Positions 1 through 5,330 of a DNA stretch of 5,330 nt are shown one piece after another. Both the position numbers and the translations under genes were made by a program. The stretch is from contig CAKTUT010000122.1 in the NCBI GenBank assembly GCA_934621665.1, positions 1 through 5,330 of the forward strand, in the 5' to 3' direction. The stretch's first letter is position 1. The number at the start of each line of letters is the position of its first letter. This stretch comes from an uncultured Oscillospiraceae bacterium. GTDB lineage: Bacteria; Bacillota; Clostridia; Oscillospirales; Oscillospiraceae. The notes beneath the pieces were generated by a model. It saw nothing but the letters and a program-made list of their open reading frames with translations, was not told the origin of the DNA and did no database searches.

Positions 1-1444
1 CGTCGTTGACAGCCTGCAAAATCTCGTGCCGGGAACGAAAATTCTCACTCAGCAGAATTTTTCGTCCCTCTCCGTCCGCCGCCTTCGTGTAGAGCGGATA
101 GCGCGCGTATTTTTGCAGGAAAATGCCAGGATCGGCCAATCGGAAGCGATAAATCGACTGCTTTACGTCGCCCACCATAAATCGGTTCGTCCCGTCTCGT
201 GAAACAGCCTCAAAAATGCACTCCTGTACGGCGTTTGAGTCCTGGTACTCGTCAACCAGAATCTCGCGGTATCGCTGTGAAATTTCGCGCGCCACAGCCG
301 TTGGTTTTCCGGACTGCTTCTGCACCAACAGGCGGATGGCTTCATGCTCAAGGTCAGAAAAGTCAAACAGCTTTCGGCGGCGTTTTTCCTGCGTATAGCG
401 CGTTTCAAACAGCTGCACCAGCTCCAAAAGCCCGCCAATTGCCGACGCGCTGTATTTCAGATCGCCCATTACGCGCGCACTCGGCGCGTAAAACGGCTTG
501 AGTGCGTCCTTGACTGTCTCCTTGGCCGCCTCGCGCAGTGCCTTGGCGCGTTCCTGCCGTTCCGCATCCTGCGGCTTGCGCACTGGGCGCAGCCGTCCAA
601 AGTCCAGTGTGCGCCGCTCATAAATTTCGTCCCACGCCGTGCATTCACGCAGCGCCGCAACGGCCCTGCGGTTTTCCGTAAACAGCGGCGCATAGCTGAT
701 TTGCAGCGACTCGTCGCCGTCCATCAGCCGCAGCGCATCATTAAGATTTCGTTCCGCCGATTCCAGTACGCGCGAAAGCGACGCAATCAGCGCCTGTCCC
801 CAGATTGTCTGCTCAGCCGGCGTATTGTCCGCAAACGAGTACGCGTCCATACACTGTGCCATCCAGCCTTTTGGGTCAACACGGCAGCGAATCGCGTCAT
901 AGACCGGCAGCACAAGATCAGGAAGTCGCCGGTCGTCGCGCCCATAGCCAAGCTGGTCAATGAGTGCGCGGCGCTGCGGATGCTCGTCGAGCGTCTGGTA
1001 TACCTCCTCCAAGAGATCGTCAAAGACCTCTTGCCGCAGTGCGTCAGCCTCCTGCTCCTCGCAGACGCGGAATTCAGCCGGAATATCCAGAACGTGTGCA
1101 TATTCGCGCAGAATTGTCGCGCAAAACGCGTGCACGGTTGAAATCTGCGCCAGATAAATTCTGGTGGACTGCCTCTGCAGACGCAGGTTATCCGGATCAG
1201 CCGCAAGGCGCTTTGCAAGCTCCGCTGCGATTTTGCCGCGCAGCTCCGACGCGGCAGCCTTGGTGTAGGTGATCATCAAGAACTCGTCAATATTGACCTC
1301 ATGATCTGCGTCGAGCACCTGCGCAAGCAGCCGGTCAACCAGAACTTTCGTCTTGCCAGACCCCGCCGCCGCCGACACCAGCAGTGCGCCGCCGCGGTTA
1401 TCAACCACTGCCTGCTGTTCGCGCGTCAGTTTGATCTCAGCCAT
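1..1444 (-). CDS. addA: ATP-dependent helicase/nuclease subunit A (AddA), 3'-truncated by the window edge
   Basis: This is the motor and second nuclease subunit of AddAB, which processes double-strand DNA ends for RecA-dependent repair in the cytoplasm. The frame is open from the ATG at 1444 to the left edge, giving 481 codons. AddA proteins are usually about 1,200 residues, so some 60% is missing, including the later helicase motifs and the C-terminal RecB-type nuclease. Visible UvrD-like superfamily 1 motifs, in order, are: a Q motif (LTREQQAVV, residue 6); Walker A SAAAGSGKT (24-32, K31); motif Ia TYTKAAASELR (59-69); STVHAFC (102-108); FDFSDLEH (360-367); Walker B ILVDEYQDS (395-403, D398 and E399); motif III GDVKQSIYRFR (425-435); and SENFRS (466-471). 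All catalytic residues expected in this part are present, so it appears functional. The start is set by a near-perfect Shine-Dalgarno sequence inside the end of addB. The 8-base overlap indicates one operon with likely translational coupling. The identification is very secure. Confidence 0.96.
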   Translation of the reverse strand, partial: MAEIKLTREQQAVVDNRGGALLVSAAAGSGKTKVLVDRLLAQVLDADHEVNIDEFLMITYTKAAASELRGKIAAELAKRLAADPDNLRLQRQSTRIYLAQISTVHAFCATILREYAHVLDIPAEFRVCEEQEADALRQEVFDDLLEEVYQTLDEHPQRRALIDQLGYGRDDRRLPDLVLPVYDAIRCRVDPKGWMAQCMDAYSFADNTPAEQTIWGQALIASLSRVLESAERNLNDALRLMDGDESLQISYAPLFTENRRAVAALRECTAWDEIYERRTLDFGRLRPVRKPQDAERQERAKALREAAKETVKDALKPFYAPSARVMGDLKYSASAIGGLLELVQLFETRYTQEKRRRKLFDFSDLEHEAIRLLVQKQSGKPTAVAREISQRYREILVDEYQDSNAVQECIFEAVSRDGTNRFMVGDVKQSIYRFRLADPGIFLQKYARYPLYTKAADGEGRKILLSENFRSRHEILQAVND

Positions 1445-4400
1445 TGCGGCACCTCCTTTCGACCTCCTGCCAGAATTCGTCCGGTTTTACGCTGCGGATC
1501 GGCCGCTCGTCGTGACGGCAGCTGTCTCGGTGGCAGGTCTCTTTAAAATCACACCACGTGCACGACGAGACCATCGGCCCGCGCACGATGGGATTGGGGT
1601 TCAGCGCGCCGGACAAAATCTGATTGGTTACATCGGCGAGCGATTTCTGGACGAACTGTTCCAGCAGTGTCAGCTGCTCACGAGAGGCAAGATCACCGGT
1701 GTTTTCGCCCTTTTTCACCTGATACGGCAGATATTTCGGCGTGTCTGACTGCTCCATGGCGTAGAGCACCTGCGCATCGTCCAACACAAGCCCCTTGCGC
1801 CGCCGGTGCTTCTCACGCGCCTTTTCCAGCGCTGCGTCCACGTTTTCCGCCTCCACGCGCTCCATATCCGTGCGCGCCGGGACGTATAAAACGCCCGCCG
1901 GGAAGAGCTTTTCGCCGTAGTAGTCTGCACCGCTGCGCCGCAGCGCAAACAGATAGATCAGCATTTGAAGCCCCTGTCCGCAAAGAATGTCGGCGTAGTC
2001 AAAATCCTTATGCCCGGTTTTATAGTCCACTACGCGGTAATATGCGCCGCCCACTGTCTGGTATAGGTCTACGCGGTCAACAAAGCCACTGAGGACGCCT
2101 GCGCCGCGTGGTGATTCTACGCGGACAGGCGGCAGTCCGCCGGGCTCTGACGAAAACGGCAGCTCCACGCTTCGCGGCAGGAATTTCGATTCGCGAAGCT
2201 CGTTTCCAACATCCTGTACCACGCTGAGCGCCTCATCCATGTTGCGCGTATAGAGATAGGAAAAGCGCTCACCGCGCGCGGCAAGGTCTGGCAGGAATTC
2301 GCAGGTGTAGTTCTCCGCATGGCGGCGCGCCATCGCTTGCAGCGCTTCGTCGGAAATTACAGCAAAGCCGCCATTTTTTGAAACCTCGTCCACCGTTTTT
2401 TCCAGCACATAATGCACAAACGTGCCAAAGAGCGGCGCGTCAAAGCGCGCTTGTCGCCACAGATCGGCCTTTAGGCCATAGTTCATGAAAAATGCGAACC
2501 GGCAGCCTGCAAAGCGGTCAATTCGTGAAGCGGATAGCTGAATTTCGTGTCCGTACATTCCGTGCACCGTCTGCGCATCAAGCGGCGTAAAGTCGTATGC
2601 ACTGTGCACACGCAGCGCGTCAACCTGCGCCGCAAGCGCGGGGCCGGCGTCCTGCCCGCCCTGTAAAAGCGCGGCTGCTGCCTCGCTTATATCGACCGCA
2701 AAGATCACATCGTCGTCCGTTGTGCGCTGTGCGTTTGAGAGCAGGCTTTCCGTTCGGGTATATAGAAACGACGGCTGATCGCCGCTGTAGCAGAGCGCGC
2801 AGCTCTCACAGGCGGCACAAAGCGCGCTGTAAATCCATCCAAGCTCGCGCGAAAGACTCTGCTCCTGACCGGGCGACAGGTTCAGCGAGAGTGCAGTAAG
2901 CGCCTGCCGCTCGGCTTCGGTAAAAATCCCGGCTGTCAGCGTAAAGGACGGAAGCAGCCCCTCCTCCGCGCCAAGGACAATCAGATGCGGTGCACACTTG
3001 TGTCGGAACGCAGACACCGCGCCGATTTGCACCTCGTCCACCGAGGCCGGAATTGTGCCGACGGAATACTGCGACAGCAGCATCCGAAACACCTGTGTAA
3101 ACTGCGCGCTGTCCATTTCGCTTGTGCCCAGAATCAGGTTCAGCTGCTCCATCGCCTGCATCAGAATCTCATACAGCTGGCGCACCTCCTGCGCCTGCTG
3201 CATCTGCCCTTCCACCTCCAGCCGCACCGTCTGCGCGGCCAGCGTCTGCCGGACTGCGGTCTGTTCGCAGAAGTCATCCAGCGCAGCAATCATCTGCCCC
3301 GCTGTCTTTGACACGTTCCACGCACCGCGCAGCGCCGCCAGCGTCGCAACACCCTGCGCGCGCCATTCGTTCAGCTGATTTAACATCTGGCGTGATGCGT
3401 CGTCCCACGGCGCACCATAGCCCTTTGGGTGCATCGTCCAATTATCCAGCCACATTTTTCCGCGCACGTTCCATGTAAACACATACCGCTCCAGCTGGTC
3501 GCACGCGTCAGGCGCAAGCGGTGACAGCTGCGATTTCAGGTAGGTAAGCATCGAATCGGTTGAAAAGCGTTCAACCGCATCCATTGCGGAAAGGATTGCT
3601 GCGAACAGCGGCTTTTGCAGAAGATCGCTGTTTCCGGCAAAGTAAGCAGGTATGCCGCTTCGCGCCAGCATCCGCCGGAGAACCGGCTCATAGCGTGCTG
3701 TGTCAGACAGTGCAATACAGATATCGCGATAGCGTGCACCCGACATCACAAGGTTTCGCACGCGCCATGCCGCAAAGCGGCACTCATCCTCCGGGCTGCC
3801 GGCATGATGCAGCCAAACCGCTTTCGTCTCCTCGGCGCTCGGCGTAAAGCGTGCGGCAAACAGTCCATCCAGCCAGTCAGAGAGTATTTTTGCGCGCGGC
3901 GCATCCATCTGCGCCTGCTGCGTTTCAACCGGGATGTTCCAGCGCGCGGCAATGCTCTTTATCTGCCGGAGTGTTTCGTTTGCCATGCGAAATACCGACA
4001 CGCCATTGCCGGAAGCCACTGTCATGGTTACGCTTTGTGCGCGCTTCATAAGTTCTGTCAGAATCTGCATTTCCACCGCCGTAAAATCGCTGAAGCCGTC
4101 GAGATAGACGGTTTTATCCGCGGCATAATCGCTCTGCCGCAGCATCTCCTCCAGCCGTGTCAGCCGCGTCACCGGATCGCTGCGCCCTGTCTTGCAGACG
4201 GCCAGATAGCTCTCGTAAATCAGCGCCAGCTCACTGAGTTTCTGGGCGAAGCTGCCGCTCAGCTGCGCTGCTGCGGCGCGCAGTGATTCCGGCTGCACGC
4301 CATAGTTTAAAAATTCCTCCGCTGCGCTGCAAAGCCGGAGCAGGAATTCTGTTTTCATGCTGACGGCAGCGTAATATTTGATCTGCGGGCGCACGTGCTG

Positions 4401-4691
4401 CACCGCAAGATACATACTCAAAAAGCGCCCGCCTTTGTCCAGATATTCCTCGCACACGCCGCCATAGAGCGAAAATACGCGGCTTGCCAGCCGCGAAAAG
4501 CTGAGCACCTCGGCATAGCGGCTGATCTGATCGCCGCCTGCCGCACACAGTGCGCGCTCGGTTTCGTGGGAATACTGCTCAGGAACGATCAGAATCTGGC
4601 CGCTGATCCCCAGTTCCGCGTTTGCACAGATTTCATCAATCAGCGCCGCGCTGTTTTTCAGCCGGTCCGATCCGCAGATCAGTTTCAGCAT
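1437..4691 (-). CDS. addB: ATP-dependent helicase/deoxyribonuclease subunit B (AddB), complete
   Basis: This is the partner of AddA, expected to cut one strand during end resection and to recognise the Chi-like regulatory sequence. At 1084 aa it is slightly shorter than Bacillus subtilis AddB (about 1,166). The N-terminal two thirds resemble an inactive superfamily 1 helicase: ILIVPEQYSHETERAL near the N-terminus, VYLDGFSDF around 195-203, SPEDEC at 299-304 and VLGAEEGLLPS at 572-582. The C-terminal RecB-family nuclease has H760 in GTFVHYVLE, D872 in GFVDRVD, D889 and K891 in DYKTG, and Q909/Y913 in QMLIY, so the active site looks intact. C730 (FAGCRF) with C1044, C1047 and C1053 (CxxCx5C) match the four ligands of the AddB 4Fe-4S cluster. 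One oddity is that the N-terminal P-loop position reads GSDRLKNS (7-14), without the usual GKT/S. The ATG at 4691 follows a GAGGGGAG ribosome binding site. The stop overlaps the addA start. RexB-type subunits are the alternative, but the Fe-S cysteines favour AddB. Confidence 0.96.
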   Translation of the reverse strand: MLKLICGSDRLKNSAALIDEICANAELGISGQILIVPEQYSHETERALCAAGGDQISRYAEVLSFSRLASRVFSLYGGVCEEYLDKGGRFLSMYLAVQHVRPQIKYYAAVSMKTEFLLRLCSAAEEFLNYGVQPESLRAAAAQLSGSFAQKLSELALIYESYLAVCKTGRSDPVTRLTRLEEMLRQSDYAADKTVYLDGFSDFTAVEMQILTELMKRAQSVTMTVASGNGVSVFRMANETLRQIKSIAARWNIPVETQQAQMDAPRAKILSDWLDGLFAARFTPSAEETKAVWLHHAGSPEDECRFAAWRVRNLVMSGARYRDICIALSDTARYEPVLRRMLARSGIPAYFAGNSDLLQKPLFAAILSAMDAVERFSTDSMLTYLKSQLSPLAPDACDQLERYVFTWNVRGKMWLDNWTMHPKGYGAPWDDASRQMLNQLNEWRAQGVATLAALRGAWNVSKTAGQMIAALDDFCEQTAVRQTLAAQTVRLEVEGQMQQAQEVRQLYEILMQAMEQLNLILGTSEMDSAQFTQVFRMLLSQYSVGTIPASVDEVQIGAVSAFRHKCAPHLIVLGAEEGLLPSFTLTAGIFTEAERQALTALSLNLSPGQEQSLSRELGWIYSALCAACESCALCYSGDQPSFLYTRTESLLSNAQRTTDDDVIFAVDISEAAAALLQGGQDAGPALAAQVDALRVHSAYDFTPLDAQTVHGMYGHEIQLSASRIDRFAGCRFAFFMNYGLKADLWRQARFDAPLFGTFVHYVLEKTVDEVSKNGGFAVISDEALQAMARRHAENYTCEFLPDLAARGERFSYLYTRNMDEALSVVQDVGNELRESKFLPRSVELPFSSEPGGLPPVRVESPRGAGVLSGFVDRVDLYQTVGGAYYRVVDYKTGHKDFDYADILCGQGLQMLIYLFALRRSGADYYGEKLFPAGVLYVPARTDMERVEAENVDAALEKAREKHRRRKGLVLDDAQVLYAMEQSDTPKYLPYQVKKGENTGDLASREQLTLLEQFVQKSLADVTNQILSGALNPNPIVRGPMVSSCTWCDFKETCHRDSCRHDERPIRSVKPDEFWQEVERRCRNG
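1451..1459 (-). promoter_or_regulatory. Strong ribosome binding site of addA inside addB
   Basis: AAAGGAGGT on the minus strand, a near-perfect complement of the 16S rRNA 3' end, ends six bases before the addA ATG at 1444. It lies entirely within the last codons of addB, where it encodes part of ERRC. It fixes the addA start and indicates that addA is translated efficiently from the addB message. Confidence 0.88.
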
Positions 4692-4694
4692 ATG

Positions 4695-4702
4695 CTCCCC
4701 TC
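4695..4702 (-). promoter_or_regulatory. Ribosome binding site of addB
   Basis: GAGGGGAG on the minus strand lies three bases before the ATG at 4691, in an otherwise A-rich leader. The purine run is a good but imperfect Shine-Dalgarno match with rather close spacing. It supports the chosen start, because the next Met codons in the frame lie far into conserved sequence. Confidence 0.75.
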
Positions 4703-4722
4703 TTTCTTTATTTTCTGCCTTT

Positions 4723-4751
4723 ATTCTATCATAACTTGGTGCACAAAAAAA
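4723..4751 (-). promoter_or_regulatory. Probable addBA promoter with extended -10
   Basis: In the short spoIIR-addB gap the minus strand reads TTATGATAGAATAA. TAGAAT (4728-4723) matches TATAAT at five of six positions and is preceded by TG plus one base, the extended -10 pattern. The overlapping TATGAT (4733-4728) also matches five of six. At 17-base spacing the -35 position falls in the terminator T-tract (4751-4746) and matches TTGACA poorly, so recognition would depend on the extended -10. Transcription would start near 4716, leaving a leader of about 25 bases. The position just after a terminator and just before an operon supports the call; the exact hexamer is inferred. Confidence 0.5.
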
Positions 4752-4770
4752 CGGACACTTACGTGTCCGT
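4745..4770 (-). terminator. Intrinsic terminator of spoIIR, overlapping its stop codon
   Basis: On the minus strand ACGGACAC (4770-4763) pairs perfectly with GTGTCCGT (4758-4751) around the four-base loop GTAA, and the transcript continues with six further T residues (4750-4745). This is an 8-bp stem and a U-tract in the classic rho-independent layout. The final codons of spoIIR form the left arm, and its TAA stop (4761-4759) lies in the loop. It separates spoIIR from addBA. No comparable T-run directly follows the hairpin on the plus strand, so it appears one-directional. Confidence 0.88.
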
Positions 4771-5330
4771 GAGAAAATTTTTCAGTTTCTGTATCAGCTC
4801 CACCAGCTTGAACTTCAGCACGAAGCCGTCGCCCGCCTCGGTAATCAGTTTGATTTCGCTGTCGGTAAAGCCCGCCGTCTGCGCTGCCTGCTCCAGCTCG
4901 TCCATCGACGCGGTTAAGCAGATAGACGGGAACACCACACACCACCAATTGTGGCCCGCACCCTCTCCAATCGTCACACGCAGCGACTCATACACGCCCG
5001 CCGGGAGTGAGAATGTCTCATAGTCACGCGTGGGAAACAGTTCCTTTCCAAGCCGCACAGTAACATTCTCGTCCTCACCAAGCGATTTCAGCTGTTCCTG
5101 CGCAGCGGCCTCAATTTCCGTCAATGCACCTTGTAGTGCACCGCGCGGGTCGTCGCAGCCGTCCAAAATCTCGCGTGTCCGTGCCAGCACCGCATCGCGC
5201 ACCGAGAGCTTTACCTCCTGATCATGCTCGCTGTCGGAGCGCGCGACCACGTGCAGCCGGATGAGTTTTTCGGATAGCTGACGCTGCTGCGTTTGCAGTG
5301 CCAGCGCCACAAGCATGATAAGTACCGCCA
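4759..5330 (-). CDS. spoIIR: Stage II sporulation protein R (SpoIIR), 5' end outside the window
   Basis: SpoIIR is made in the forespore and exported to the intermembrane space, where it triggers SpoIIGA to process pro-sigma E in the mother cell. Numbered from the in-window Met at 5316, family signatures are IRLHVVARSDSEHDQ (19-33), the charged KLSVRDAVL stretch (36-44), PAGVYESLRVTIGEG (105-119) and the highly conserved GHNWWCVVFPSIC (121-133). The C-terminal part (about 140-185) is polar and then basic-hydrophobic, ending FLTDT. The frame stays open upstream of that Met to the edge, adding AVLI before MLVALALQ. That makes one continuous hydrophobic segment, as expected for the N-terminal export signal or membrane anchor. 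The true start is therefore probably beyond 5330, and the Met at 5316 is probably internal. The gene ends in an intrinsic terminator, 67 bases before addB, so it is likely transcribed apart from addBA. Its promoter, expected to be sigma F-dependent in this family, is not in the window. Confidence 0.93.
   Translation of the reverse strand, partial: AVLIMLVALALQTQQRQLSEKLIRLHVVARSDSEHDQEVKLSVRDAVLARTREILDGCDDPRGALQGALTEIEAAAQEQLKSLGEDENVTVRLGKELFPTRDYETFSLPAGVYESLRVTIGEGAGHNWWCVVFPSICLTASMDELEQAAQTAGFTDSEIKLITEAGDGFVLKFKLVELIQKLKNFLTDT

Noticed and set aside
91..95. AGCGG pentamers (the Bacillus subtilis Chi sequence) seen here and elsewhere in the window
   Set aside because: A five-base word is expected often by chance in GC-rich DNA, and the Chi sequence of this organism is unknown. 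I could not count enrichment or strand bias reliably by eye.
344..1141. Long plus-strand open frame of 265 codons opposite addA
   Set aside because: It lies wholly antisense to a frame with a full set of conserved helicase motifs. Its product is rich in Arg, Cys, Ala and Leu in the way expected of the reverse complement of GC-rich coding sequence, and it shows no recognisable domain.
787..1218. Minus-strand open frame within addA in another frame
   Set aside because: It is a same-strand out-of-frame shadow of addA, which is continuous through this stretch with conserved motifs on both sides. There is no sign that addA is frameshifted.
3615..4286. Plus-strand open frame of 223 codons opposite addB
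   Set aside because: It is antisense to conserved addB sequence, has a composition dominated by Arg, Cys, His and Ala, and shows no recognisable motif. It is explained by high GC content lowering stop frequency.
4395..4772. Plus-strand open frame spanning the addB start and the intergenic gap
   Set aside because: It runs antisense through the addB 5' end, its promoter and the spoIIR terminator, and its product is not protein-like in composition. No ribosome binding site or family signature supports it.
4759..4781. Possible use of the spoIIR hairpin as a terminator on the plus strand
   Set aside because: The bases directly after the stem on that strand are GAGAAAA, with T residues only later, and there is no plus-strand gene to terminate.

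Overview
This window looks like ordinary chromosomal sequence from a GC-rich (high-50s percent by eye), endospore-forming member of the Clostridia, probably of the Oscillospiraceae/Ruminococcaceae type. The evidence is a SpoIIR sporulation protein beside an AddAB-type helicase-nuclease; AddAB takes the place of RecBCD in most Firmicutes. The assignment below class level is inference from composition and gene content, not from a search.

All genes are on the minus strand, read from right to left. At the right edge (4759-5330) is spoIIR, whose 5' end lies outside the window. It ends in a compact intrinsic terminator whose stem contains its last codons and whose loop contains its stop codon. A 67-base gap (4692-4758) holds the terminator tail, a probable extended -10 promoter and a strong ribosome binding site. 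Next comes a complete addB (1437-4691, 1084 aa), then addA (1-1444), which overlaps addB by 8 bases and runs off the left edge after 481 codons. The addA frame stays open from its start to the edge of the window. There is no stretch over 300 bases without a gene.

The two add genes encode the subunits of one complex, AddAB. It unwinds and resects DNA double-strand ends to load RecA for recombinational repair. The visible part of AddA carries the N-terminal superfamily 1 helicase motifs. AddB carries an inactive helicase-like fold, a RecB-family nuclease domain and the four cysteines of an iron-sulfur cluster. SpoIIR acts in a separate process, the forespore-to-mother-cell signal that activates sigma E, and the terminator suggests it is a separate transcription unit.

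I found no mobile element, CRISPR array, RNA gene or previously undescribed system. The points most worth a second look are the degenerate Walker A site in AddB and the terminator built into the end of spoIIR.
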